A stretch of 44,665 bases of DNA from Bacillota bacterium (GTDB lineage Bacteria > Bacillota > Clostridia > Oscillospirales > Ethanoligenentaceae): contig JAEWAE010000078.1 in NCBI GenBank assembly GCA_023391835.1, positions 1 through 44,665 on the forward strand, given 5' to 3'. A program made the position numbers and the translations under genes. A model generated the notes under the pieces. The model worked only from the letters and a program-made list of their open reading frames with translations. It had not been told where the DNA came from and searched no databases. Positions 32,559 through 41,104 of the stretch are shown here, piece by piece (position 1 is the stretch's first letter; every line of letters begins with the position of its first letter).

Positions 32559-33428
32559 TTAACCTTTGACCGCGCCGATCATCACGCCGGATACGAAATA
32601 CTTCTGAAGCCACGGGTAGACGATCAGGATCGGTACCGTTGCGAACATGACGCTGGCAGCCTTCAGGCCCTCGGGCGTGATATTCACCCCGGATGTTCCC
32701 TCTTTCTGCGCGTCAAGCTGCTGACTGATGCTGATGATCTGATAAAGCTTGAGCTGGATGGGATAGAGGCTAGGTTTCGTGATATAAAACAGGGCGTCCA
32801 TAAATCCGTTCCAGCGGCCGACCGCGTAAAAAAGGCTCAGCGTCGCGATCGCCGGCAGAGACAGCGGCAAAACGATCCGCACAAGGATCATCAGGTCGTT
32901 GCAGCCGTCTAGCGCCGCCGCCTCCTCCAGGCTGGCGGGCATGGATTGGAAGAAGGACTTGAGGATAATCATATTATAAACGCTCATCAGTCCGGGCAGT
33001 ATCAGGCTCCAGACATTATTGAGCAGGTTGAGGTTTTTGACCAGAAGGTAATCCGGGATCAGCCCGCCGGTGAAATACATGGTGATGAGCATCAGCATCA
33101 GGAAAAAGCTGCGCCCCCGCAGGCGTTTCCGCGTCAGCGGATATGCCGCCAGAACGGTCACCGCCATGCTGAGCACGGTGGAAACGAGCGTCATGATCAC
33201 GGTGTAGATGAGGGAATATACCATGGAAGCGTCCTGGAATACCGTCGAATATGCCTGCAGATTGAATTCAATCGGCCAGATGGTGACGCGCTGAGAGACC
33301 ACCGCCCGGTTTGAGCTCAGCGACACCGAGATAATATTCAGGAACGGCACGATGCACGTCAACACGCTGATGAGCACCAGTAAAAATACGATGATATCGA
33401 AAATTCTGTTTTTCATATGAACCGTCAT
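32559..33428 (-). CDS. LplC-like carbohydrate ABC permease
   Basis: The 289-residue MalG-type permease has six membrane segments. VSLSSNRAVVSQRVTIWPIEF is typical of the LplC group, and the ATPase-docking loop reads PASLEEAAALDGCNDLMILVRIVLPLSLP. It ends in KYFVSGVMIGAVKG. The ATG at 33428 lies seven bases after AAAGGATGG; a longer start at 33449 would overlap the previous gene. No ATPase gene is present in the operon, as is usual when a shared MsmK-type ATPase is used. Confidence 0.92.
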   Translation of the reverse strand: MTVHMKNRIFDIIVFLLVLISVLTCIVPFLNIISVSLSSNRAVVSQRVTIWPIEFNLQAYSTVFQDASMVYSLIYTVIMTLVSTVLSMAVTVLAAYPLTRKRLRGRSFFLMLMLITMYFTGGLIPDYLLVKNLNLLNNVWSLILPGLMSVYNMIILKSFFQSMPASLEEAAALDGCNDLMILVRIVLPLSLPAIATLSLFYAVGRWNGFMDALFYITKPSLYPIQLKLYQIISISQQLDAQKEGTSGVNITPEGLKAASVMFATVPILIVYPWLQKYFVSGVMIGAVKG

Positions 33429-33442
33429 GACCGCACCATCCT

Positions 33443-34426
33443 TTACCATATACCCTGCTCACCGGATTTTTCCGTGATATAGTTGGCACCCAGCACAAAA
33501 ACCATGCATACGACCGACTGGAACAGACCCACCGCAGCCCCCACGGAAAAGTTCCCGGCCTGGATGCCCACCCGGTACACATAGGTGCTGATGACGTCGG
33601 AAAGATTGGTGACCATGCTGTTGCCCAGGACATACGGGCGGTCAAAGCCGATGGCCATGATCTGGCCGAGCTGGAGGATCAGCAGGATAAGGATGGTCGG
33701 CTTGATGCCCGGCAGGGTGATGTGCCATATCTTGCTCAGCCGCCCCGCGCCGTCGACGTCGGCGGCTTCATACAGTTGGGCATCGATGCCGGTGATAGCG
33801 GCGAGATAGAGGATCGTGCCCCACCCGGCGCTGTGCCAGATGCCGATGACCACATAGGTTGCCAGCCAGTGCCATGTCTCCGAAAGGAATGGGACGGTGG
33901 TGCCGCCCATCGCTTTGATGATGCTGTTGACCATGCCGGTGGAGGAAAAGAGCTGGATCGAGATGCCGCCGATGATGACCCAGGACAGAAAATGGGGCAG
34001 ATACAGGATCGTCTGGCTGACCTTTTTGAAAGCCTTCATCTGCAGCTCGTTTATCAGGATTGCCAGGAGGATCGGCGCCGGGAAACCGGCGACAAGATCC
34101 AGAAGATTCAGCAGCAGAGTGTTGCGCACCACCCGGTAAAATTCCGGCATCCGGAATATTTCCCGGAAGGTGGCGAAGTTATTCCACCGGCTCTGCGTAA
34201 TCCCCTTGAATATGTTGTAATCTTTAAACGCCACCAGGACTCCGTACATGGAGCCGTATTTGAAAACCAGAATGTAAGCGACCGGTACCAAAAGCATCAA
34301 ATAAAGCATATAATCTCGCCGGAGGGCGAAGCCGACATGCGTATGCGCGTTTTTCCGGACCGACGTGTCTATGGTCCCTTTTGATGATGGTGGGGACTTG
34401 GATATCCCCGTTAGCATATTACCCAT
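33443..34426 (-). CDS. LplB-like carbohydrate ABC permease
   Basis: The 327-residue permease has a long cytoplasmic N-terminal stretch of about 35 residues, then YMLYLMLLVPVAYILVFKYG and about five further membrane segments. The docking loop reads AQLYEAADVDGAGRLSKIWHITLPGIKP, as in LplB/YtcP partners. The ATG lies six bases after GGAGGG. It is the first gene of the transporter operon (permease B, permease C, binding protein), behind its own promoter. Confidence 0.92.
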   Translation of the reverse strand: MGNMLTGISKSPPSSKGTIDTSVRKNAHTHVGFALRRDYMLYLMLLVPVAYILVFKYGSMYGVLVAFKDYNIFKGITQSRWNNFATFREIFRMPEFYRVVRNTLLLNLLDLVAGFPAPILLAILINELQMKAFKKVSQTILYLPHFLSWVIIGGISIQLFSSTGMVNSIIKAMGGTTVPFLSETWHWLATYVVIGIWHSAGWGTILYLAAITGIDAQLYEAADVDGAGRLSKIWHITLPGIKPTILILLILQLGQIMAIGFDRPYVLGNSMVTNLSDVISTYVYRVGIQAGNFSVGAAVGLFQSVVCMVFVLGANYITEKSGEQGIW

Positions 34427-34464
34427 ATATTACCCTCCGTCGTGATGAATTTCTGGCTGTTTCA

Positions 34465-34493
34465 ATTATATCGGCCACCCTTCCCTTTGGCAA
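34465..34493 (-). promoter_or_regulatory. Promoter of the Lpl-type transporter operon
   Basis: Minus-strand TTGCCA (34493-34488), a 17-base spacer and a perfect TATAAT (34470-34465). Confidence 0.75.
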
Positions 34494-34751
34494 TCATCAC
34501 TATCGGGCCTTGATATGACATTTAACTCTTCTGCCGGGAAAATAGATTAAATGTGATAGGTAGGAGCAAAAGTCATATTTGTTTTGCAAAATATCACAAT
34601 AGCAGCATGCCACCATACCCGTATTTTGTGATATCGGATACCGAATCGCGGGATACGGCCCGGGTCCCTTGCGTAAGACGCGGGTTCCGTCCCGCCCGCC
34701 GGGAAAAGAAAGTTGTAGATTTGAATGATTTCGCCCATTCTGCCCCGCTAT

Positions 34752-34793
34752 AAAAAGCCCCCCTGCAACCGCAAAAAGCGAATCGCAGGGGGA
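34752..34793 (-). terminator. Terminator-like hairpin after the IS200 remnant
   Basis: CCCCCTGC (34759-34766) pairs with GCAGGGGG (34785-34792), with five A before it, giving TTTTT on the minus strand. It lies just past the transposase remnant. The rest of 34494-34751 shows no gene that I can support. Confidence 0.65.
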
Positions 34794-34814
34794 TAAACCT
34801 CTGTGTAACCGTGA

Positions 34815-34990
34815 GACAGCCGGCCGAACGAATCGACGCAGACAGTCAAAAATCATTAGGCCGCTTTTTTATTTTAAATTACCATAATATTTGAAATGCT
34901 ATATTTCGCCGGGATACTAAGCAACATATAGACGTGATTGGGGCACGCCTCTGCCTGTATAATTTCCACTTCCTTTACAGGGTCCGGGGC
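34815..34990 (-). pseudogene. Remnant of an IS200/IS605-type TnpA transposase
   Basis: The minus strand reads VKEVEIIQAEACPNHVYMLLSIPAKYSISNIM, matching the IS200 TnpA core with its HUH motif. Here the second His is Tyr (HVY), which would abolish activity. A one-base loss after the Met shifts the frame; the next frame gives GNLK-stop-KSGLMIFD, matching the family GYLKGKSSLMIFDR with an internal stop. The N-terminal third and the C-terminal catalytic Tyr region are missing. It is a decayed insertion. Confidence 0.7.
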
Positions 34991-35205
34991 AGGATCTGAA
35001 ATTAACGAAAATCGAGCGTGTGTGAATTTTTCCGGGCGGGCCAAAAAAAGTCTGTTTTTTGGGAGCGACTCGCATTCCAGCTTGCGATGGTAAAGTGCGG
35101 ATAAACTCTGATTTTCACGTCCGCCCTCAGTCGATTGGCCCCTGCGGCATTTGCGCTTTTCCGCGGGTACACAGAATCCGCAGCGGCCTTGCATAAGGCA
35201 CCTGA

Positions 35206-35234
35206 TTTACAAACCGGGAAATTACTGATATAAT
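35206..35234 (+). promoter_or_regulatory. Promoter of the LacI-family regulator gene
   Basis: TTTACA (35206-35211), a 17-base spacer and a perfect TATAAT (35229-35234), followed by an AT-rich leader of about 140 bases. Confidence 0.75.
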
Positions 35235-35383
35235 TGACTTAAATTAATTTTATTTTTACTTTCGCGGATTTCCGTCTGCCTCTCTCTTCAGCCATATGAG
35301 GCAGGGTCCGCAGTCCTTTATATGCCGGTATCCTGCCGGAAATATCCGTGGGTTTACCCGCAGAATGGAGTGAGCAACAGTTT

Positions 35384-36400
35384 ATGGCTAAGGCGGTTCG
35401 GATGGCGGATATCGCCGCGCGCGTGGGAGTGAGCACAGTCACCGTTTCCAAGGCGCTGGCGGGCAAAGAGGGAGTCAGTCAGGAAATTCGCGAAAAGATC
35501 CGGGCGCTGGCTCGGGAGATGGGGTATAATTCCACCCCCTCCAACACCCGTCTGACCAAAAAGACGGGGAACATCGGCATTCTGATCCCTGTGCGGTTTG
35601 TCGAAAAGGACCGTTCGTTTTATTGGCGTTTGTACGAGCGCATTGTGCAGAAACTTACGGATAACGGGTATTACGGCATTTTAGAAATGGTACAGTCGGG
35701 CGAGGAGCAGAAACTGAGCGAGCCCCACATTCTGCAGGATCGGAAAATAGACGGACTGGTGCTGATGGGTCAGGTGGATGCAGCCTATCGGGAAATGCTG
35801 CGTGGCACATCGCCCTTCCCCGTTGTCTTTCTGGACGCATATGATGTGTTTAATGGAAACGACTGCGTGATTTCCGACGGTTATCACGGCATGTGCGTCG
35901 TGACCCAATACCTCGTCCAACTAGGGCACCGCAAAATTTGCTTTGTGGGCTCCCTGAACGTCACCAGCAGCATTAACGATCGCTATTCCGGCTTTTGCCG
36001 CGCCATGCTGGAATACGGGCTGGCCGTCACGCCCTCCATGATCCTGCCGGATCGGGCCGAAGGCGACGTGCGGGTCGAATTACCCGATTCTCTTTTACAC
36101 AATATGCCCACCGCATTCGTGTGCAACTGCGACGTCACAGCCGGCCTGCTGATCCGCGAGCTGCGAACCCGCGGCATCCGTGTGCCGGAGGACGTGTCGG
36201 TCACGGGCTTCGACGATTATGTCTATCCCGGCATGGAAAATCTGGATGTCACCACTTATTCGGTGGACATGAACAACATGGCCCAGGCGTGCGTCAACCG
36301 GATGCTGCACAAGCTGGAAAATCCCCGCTATACGCCGGGGCTGAAAACCGTATCCGGGAAACTGATTGTACGAAGCACGACCGGCCCGGCTCGTACGTGA
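35384..36400 (+). CDS. LacI family transcriptional regulator
   Basis: The 338-residue protein has an N-terminal helix-turn-helix, RMADIAARVGVSTVTVSKALAG, a hinge helix region, and a periplasmic-binding-type sugar domain (DGLVLMGQ, VVTQYLVQLGHRKICFVG, VPEDVSVTGFDDYVYPGMENLDVTTY). It should repress a carbohydrate operon until its sugar binds; the adjacent mannan operon or the Lpl operon are candidates. The ATG at 35384 gives the usual N-terminus but has a distant GGAG. An ATG at 35402 after AAGGCGG is the alternative. Confidence 0.93.
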   Translation: MAKAVRMADIAARVGVSTVTVSKALAGKEGVSQEIREKIRALAREMGYNSTPSNTRLTKKTGNIGILIPVRFVEKDRSFYWRLYERIVQKLTDNGYYGILEMVQSGEEQKLSEPHILQDRKIDGLVLMGQVDAAYREMLRGTSPFPVVFLDAYDVFNGNDCVISDGYHGMCVVTQYLVQLGHRKICFVGSLNVTSSINDRYSGFCRAMLEYGLAVTPSMILPDRAEGDVRVELPDSLLHNMPTAFVCNCDVTAGLLIRELRTRGIRVPEDVSVTGFDDYVYPGMENLDVTTYSVDMNNMAQACVNRMLHKLENPRYTPGLKTVSGKLIVRSTTGPART

Positions 36401-36431
36401 GCTAAAGCTCATACTCTCTTTTTTTGTGATA

Positions 36432-36466
36432 CAGGCACACAGACATATCCGTCTGTGTGCCTGTTT
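36432..36466. terminator. Bidirectional terminator between LacI and AraC genes
   Basis: A perfect 13-base stem (36432-36444 with 36451-36463) with a six-base loop, flanked by T-runs on both strands. Confidence 0.75.
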
Positions 36467-36484
36467 GATTCCGGTCGCTGTTCT

Positions 36485-37264
36485 TTATTCCCCGTCGGTG
36501 TCCTCCTGCCCGCGGCATCGCGTGCGGTAAACCGCCGGTGTGCAGCCCATGCGGCTGCAGAAGGCCCGTGTAAAATAGGCGGGGTTGCTAAGGCCGACCT
36601 GGTTTCCTATTTCCCATACCTTCAGCGAAGTGTCCCGCAGCAGACCGGCCGCCACCGCGATTCGGCGGCGAAGCAGATACTCGATAGGCGGGATGCCGTA
36701 TTTCTTTTTGAATTCCCGCAGCAGACGGAATTTATTAAAATAAAGCTGCCGCGAAAAATCATCCAGATGCAGAGATTCGGCATACCGGGTATCCAGAATT
36801 GTTTTCAGCATGCGGGCGGGATCTTCCGCAGAAGCCGGCTGCACTGCCATGTTGGCCAAAGGCGCGTGGCAAGCCAGCTCTACAAGTTTTTCCAGCCCTT
36901 GCTGTGAAATGCCCTCCCCCGCGACCGCCCGGGCCATCGCCGTTTCCGGGTCTGGAACCGGCCGCGGATGAACGGCGAAGGAGGGCATATCCCCGCCGAA
37001 GCATTCCGCCGTCACGACGGCGAGCCGCAGGTACGTGGCGGTGCTCAACTGCAGGATCGCATCCCTTTGAAAAAGCAGGCAATGCGAGTCGACGGCATAC
37101 GGTCCGCGATTTTCCGACGGCAGGGCCAAAGCGCCCTTCCCTTCCCATATGTAGAGCAGACGGCAATAACCGGCGGATACCCCCGGAAAAAGCAATTCTC
37201 GGGAAATCCGGCACTCTGCGGCACCTTGAAATCGCAGGAACGACTGTACGGATGCGTCTGACAC
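36485..37264 (-). CDS. AraC family transcriptional regulator
   Basis: The 259-residue protein has an N-terminal cupin-like sensing part (YCRLLYIWEGKGALALPS, VDSHCLLFQRDAILQLS) and a C-terminal pair of AraC helix-turn-helix motifs (HLDDFSRQLYFNKFRLLREFKKKYG, WEIGNQVGLSNPAYFTRAFCSRMG). It has no membrane segment. The GTG at 37264 lies ten bases after AAGGAGG; a TTG at 37294 would include that site. It is divergent from the mannan operon and is the likeliest activator of it. Confidence 0.9.
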   Translation of the reverse strand: MSDASVQSFLRFQGAAECRISRELLFPGVSAGYCRLLYIWEGKGALALPSENRGPYAVDSHCLLFQRDAILQLSTATYLRLAVVTAECFGGDMPSFAVHPRPVPDPETAMARAVAGEGISQQGLEKLVELACHAPLANMAVQPASAEDPARMLKTILDTRYAESLHLDDFSRQLYFNKFRLLREFKKKYGIPPIEYLLRRRIAVAAGLLRDTSLKVWEIGNQVGLSNPAYFTRAFCSRMGCTPAVYRTRCRGQEDTDGE

Positions 37265-37720
37265 GATGCAACCGCCTCCTTGTTTCCGGCTCAATTCGGT
37301 TAGCGTCCGCCTTTTTGGTCAAATTTTTCAAGTGGATTTCATTCGCTATGCGTTTAGCTAACTTATGACTTTCAATTAGCTTAAAATATTAGTGCGGTTT
37401 TTATTATGTCTTTTTTTGGGGGCCACAGCGTGCATGGATAATGTTATCATGCCCAAAAAATGTAATGATTATATGGCCATTATATAGCAATACTCGAATA
37501 AAGTCAATATAATGCAGTAAAAATCAATATGGTGTAATGACAATTATTAGCTTAAAAGCTATAATTCAATTGTCAAATTGATTGGGCATTAATCACAAAA
37601 TTTTAGGTTAACTTTATTTTACGTCAATCAGTTTTGACAATGTGCTCGATCAGTCCGCGTTGGTTCACATGTCCAGTCCGTCGCCGTTTCACCGTGTATA
37701 TTTCATAAGGAGGAGTTAGT
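37265..37720. promoter_or_regulatory. AT-rich divergent control region of the mannan operon
   Basis: Minus-strand TTGACT (37507-37502), 17 bases, TATAAT (37484-37479) should drive the AraC gene. Possible operators are the palindromes TAGCTT-AA-AAGCTA (37548-37561) and CAATT-GTCA-AATTG (37567-37580). The 12-base word ATTAGCTTAAAA is repeated near 37376 and 37546. A plus-strand TTGACA near 37636 lacks a good -10, so the operon promoter may need an activator. Confidence 0.6.
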
Positions 37721-39082
37721 TTGAAAAAGGTTATCAGCGCAGTGCTTGTGGGGGCCATGCTTGTTTCGCTGGCAGCCTGCGGCGCCAAGACTAACGGCTC
37801 TGCCGGCTCCGGCGGAGCAAATGTTTCCTTCGAGTCATTAAAACTGGGGTCGGATTACAAAAGCATCAAGGCAAATCTCGTGTTTCACACCAACCGCACC
37901 GATATCATGGACACCACCTTCAAAAAATACGTGACGGAATTTCAAAAGCTATACCCCGGCATCACCGTCAAGTATGAGGGCGACACCAACTACAGCGATG
38001 CCATGACCACCCGGCTGACCACGCAGAACTGGGGCGATATCTGCATGATCCCGACCTCGGTGCTGAAAACTCAGCTTGCCTCCCACTTTATTTCCTACGG
38101 CAAGCAGAGCGAGCTGCAAAAGACCTATCAGATCCTCAATAACTTTTCCTATCAGGATCAGACCTACGGCATGCCTTCGCTCAACAACGTTTCGGGCGTC
38201 GTCTATAACAAGGCCGTATACAAGGCGGCCGGCATCACCACCATGCCGAAGACCCCGGATGAATTTATCAGCGACCTCAAGCTGATCAAGGACAAGACAA
38301 AAGCTATCCCGCTGTACACCAACTTTGCAGCCGGCTGGACCATGGGGGCCTGGGACGCCTACATAGGCGGCAACGCCACCGGCGATGCGGACTTCATGAA
38401 CGTCAAACTCTCCCATGCGAAAGACCCGTTTGCGAAGCCCTCCGACGGCAGTGAAACCGGCCCTTACTACGTGTACTACACACTCTACAACGCCGTCAAT
38501 CAGAAGCTGACCGAAGCTGACCCGACCACCACTGACTGGGACAGCAGTAAAGTCAAGCTCAACAACGGCGAAATCGCCACCATGGTGCTCGGTTCCTGGT
38601 CCATCGTGCAGATGCAGGGTGCCGGCTCCCATGCGGACGACATCGGCTATATGCCCTTCCCAATCACCGTCAACGGCAAGCAGTATGCGGCCGCCGGCCC
38701 TGACTACACTTACGGCATCAACAAATTTGCCTCCAAAGACAATCAGATTGCTTCTATGCTGTATGTCAAGTGGCTGGTGGAAAAATCCAACTTTGACACC
38801 GATCAGGGCGGTCTCCCGGTCGTCAAGAGCCACGCGCTTCCCGCCGCTCTGTCGGATTTCAAAAGCGTCAATCTTGTCATCGACAACCCAGCTCCCACCG
38901 GTGAAGAGGATCTTTTCAACAAGGTCAACACCGACTCAGGACTTTCGCTCAACTCGGATAACAAGCATGTGACCTCGATTGTGGAAGCTGCCATCAAAGG
39001 CAGCCCGACCCTGGACAACGTCATGGCCGATTGGAACAAGAAGTGGACCGCCGGCGAGCAGAAAAACAACGCGCTGAAATAA
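37721..39082 (+). CDS. Extracellular sugar-binding lipoprotein of the mannan operon
   Basis: The 453-residue family-1 solute-binding lipoprotein has a signal ending VSLAAC. Family features include LVFHTNRTDI, FQKLYPGITVKYEGDTNY, GMPSLNNVSGVVYNKAVYKAAG and GEIATMVLGSWSIVQMQ. With the downstream phosphorylases it should capture beta-1,4-manno-oligosaccharides. It starts with TTG after a strong AAGGAGGAG. A long hairpin separates it from the permease gene. Confidence 0.92.
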   Translation: MKKVISAVLVGAMLVSLAACGAKTNGSAGSGGANVSFESLKLGSDYKSIKANLVFHTNRTDIMDTTFKKYVTEFQKLYPGITVKYEGDTNYSDAMTTRLTTQNWGDICMIPTSVLKTQLASHFISYGKQSELQKTYQILNNFSYQDQTYGMPSLNNVSGVVYNKAVYKAAGITTMPKTPDEFISDLKLIKDKTKAIPLYTNFAAGWTMGAWDAYIGGNATGDADFMNVKLSHAKDPFAKPSDGSETGPYYVYYTLYNAVNQKLTEADPTTTDWDSSKVKLNNGEIATMVLGSWSIVQMQGAGSHADDIGYMPFPITVNGKQYAAAGPDYTYGINKFASKDNQIASMLYVKWLVEKSNFDTDQGGLPVVKSHALPAALSDFKSVNLVIDNPAPTGEEDLFNKVNTDSGLSLNSDNKHVTSIVEAAIKGSPTLDNVMADWNKKWTAGEQKNNALK

Positions 39083-39108
39083 CCCGCCACAATTAAAACC
39101 AACCGAAT

Positions 39109-39148
39109 AAAAGTTTGAGTCAATGGCAACGCATTGGCTCAAACTTTT
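39109..39148 (+). other. Intercistronic hairpin after the mannan binding-protein gene
   Basis: AAAAGTTTGAG-T-CAATG (39109-39125) pairs with CATTG-G-CTCAAACTTTT (39132-39148), an almost perfect 17-base stem. The permease ribosome site AAAGGAGG follows at once. It could protect the upstream message or partly terminate. Confidence 0.7.
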
Positions 39149-39161
39149 AAAGGAGGTATTT

Positions 39162-40178
39162 ATGTACACTCTGTCGAGTCAACCTCCCGACACGAATGCT
39201 CCGCCGATCCGGTCTCCCAAAGTGAAAAAGGTACCCAAGCGGCGTCTATCCAGCATGAGGGGGCAGCAGTATCTTGTCATTATCACCTTTATGGCCTGCC
39301 CTCTCATTTTGCTGTTTTTATTCACCTACCTGCCGTTTCTGCTGCAAATCAAATTCAGCTTTTATTCCATGCAGTACCTTGGGCCGCGCACTTTCGTCGG
39401 GTTACAAAACTATCGGGATGTATTCGTCCGGCCGGACATATTCTCTTCCCTCCGGCTGATGGTCTTCTACCTGCTGGCCTCCGTCGTGCAGCTGTCCCTG
39501 GCCTTGGTATTGGCCAGCATTCTCAGCTTCCATGTCCGGGGCGGCAACATTTTCAAAGGTATTATCTTTTTTCCCTATCTGGTTTCGGGCATTGCCATCG
39601 GGTTTATGTTCAAATTTTTCTTCACACACGGCTATGTGTTCGATACCGTACTGACGGCTGTCGGCTTCAATCTGAAACATCTGCCCTATTGGCTGCTCAA
39701 CACATCCGTCAACAACTTTTCGCTCGCCGGCACTTCGGTGTGGCGGTATCTGGGGCAAAACATGGTGCTTTTTATCGGGGCCATCATGTCGGTGGACCCG
39801 GCTCTCTATGAAGCCGCCGCCATTGACGGCGCCAACTCCTGGGCACGCTTTCGTCACATTATCCTGCCCAGCATCAAGACTATTGTGGTGCTCAACCTGA
39901 TTCTTTCCATTTCCGGCTCCATTTCGGCATTTGAGCCGCCTTATGTCATCACAAACGGCACTTTCGGGACCGGCACCTATTTTGTCGTAATGGATCATAT
40001 CGCCCATGTGGACCAGAAGGTCGGCCTGGCCAGCGCCATGGCGGTTATTCTGATGGCCATTATCGTCCTTGTCACGGTCTTCCAGGATCTAGTCGTGAAG
40101 GTTTTCCTGACCGAGGATGAAAACGGCATGACCTTTAGGGAAAGGAGCGCCCGTCGGCGTCGTTTGCGCGCCAACTGA
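39162..40178 (+). CDS. Carbohydrate ABC permease 1 (MalF-like), mannan operon
   Basis: The 338-residue permease has a polar N-terminal stretch of about 40 residues, then VIITFMACPLILLFLFTYLPF and about five more membrane segments. The docking loop reads PALYEAAAIDGANSWARFRHIILPSIK. The ATG at 39162 lies five bases after AAAGGAGG. The stop overlaps the next ATG (TGATG), showing coupled translation. No ATPase gene is in the operon, so a shared one is expected. Confidence 0.92.
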   Translation: MYTLSSQPPDTNAPPIRSPKVKKVPKRRLSSMRGQQYLVIITFMACPLILLFLFTYLPFLLQIKFSFYSMQYLGPRTFVGLQNYRDVFVRPDIFSSLRLMVFYLLASVVQLSLALVLASILSFHVRGGNIFKGIIFFPYLVSGIAIGFMFKFFFTHGYVFDTVLTAVGFNLKHLPYWLLNTSVNNFSLAGTSVWRYLGQNMVLFIGAIMSVDPALYEAAAIDGANSWARFRHIILPSIKTIVVLNLILSISGSISAFEPPYVITNGTFGTGTYFVVMDHIAHVDQKVGLASAMAVILMAIIVLVTVFQDLVVKVFLTEDENGMTFRERSARRRRLRAN

Positions 40179-41050
40179 TGGACGACGGCAGAACAATTAT
40201 GAAAGTTGAATCAAAGAGCCCGAAGGCGCTTGTCTTCAATGCCCTGAAATATCTGTTCCTTCTTTTCATGTGCTTCTGGTCCCTCCTGCCGCTATACGCC
40301 TGCTTTGTCACGGCGTTCAAAACCAAGCAGGAATATCAGACGACCAACGTCATGATGCTGCCCCACAGTTGGAGCAATTTCAGCAACTTTATCACTGCCT
40401 GGAAAGACGCGAATATGGGGCTTGCCTTTATCAATTCCACACTGGTGCTGGTCGTCGTACTGGCCGGTTCCATTCTGTTCAGCTCTTCTATCGCCTATGT
40501 GCTCAACCGGTTCAAGTTCCCGGGCAACGGCATCATCAAGACGTTGTTTCTCTTCGCCGCTCTGATCCCCGGTGTGGCCATGCAGGTCACCGTCTATCGA
40601 ATCATGTACAGCCTCCAGCTCATCAACACGCTGTATGGCTATATGATTCTGATGATGGGAACGGACGTCATTTCAATTTACATTTTTATTCAGTTCTTTG
40701 ACAATCTGCCCGTTTCGCTGGATGAATCCGCCATTTTGGACGGCTGCACCTATTTCGGCGTGTTTTTCAAAATCCTGCTGCCGAATTTGAAGCCCGCCAT
40801 TGTCACCTGCATGATTCTCAAGGGTGTGTCCACCTACAACGAATACTATATGGCCAATCTTTACCTGCAGGATAAAACCACTCTGCAGGTCATCTCCACG
40901 TGCCTTTATACGTTCACAGGTCCGTTGGGCAGCCAGTATAATCTCATTTGCGCCGGTGTCATCATGTCGATCCTGCCGGCCCTAATCATCTTCCTCGCCT
41001 TCCAAAAACAGATCTACACCGGCTTGGTTTCGGGCGCCGTCAAGGGATGA
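40178..41050 (+). CDS. Carbohydrate ABC permease 2 (MalG-like), mannan operon
   Basis: The 290-residue permease begins after a short polar lead with YLFLLFMCFWSLLPLYACFV, and has a docking loop, PVSLDESAILDGCTYFGVFFKILLPNLKP, and a GLVSGAVKG end. It forms the membrane channel with permease 1. The ATG at 40178 overlaps the previous stop; an in-frame ATG at 40199 is the alternative, and neither has a clear ribosome site. Confidence 0.92.
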   Translation: MDDGRTIMKVESKSPKALVFNALKYLFLLFMCFWSLLPLYACFVTAFKTKQEYQTTNVMMLPHSWSNFSNFITAWKDANMGLAFINSTLVLVVVLAGSILFSSSIAYVLNRFKFPGNGIIKTLFLFAALIPGVAMQVTVYRIMYSLQLINTLYGYMILMMGTDVISIYIFIQFFDNLPVSLDESAILDGCTYFGVFFKILLPNLKPAIVTCMILKGVSTYNEYYMANLYLQDKTTLQVISTCLYTFTGPLGSQYNLICAGVIMSILPALIIFLAFQKQIYTGLVSGAVKG

Positions 41051-41104
41051 GGCCATCCCGTCGGTTTCGATCGCGGCGACAAAACCAGAAAGGAATTACC
41101 TCTC

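Noticed and set aside
34500..34750. Short minus-strand frame beginning MGEIIQIYNFLF
   Set aside because: It has no recognisable domain and lies in apparently decayed DNA beyond the transposase remnant.
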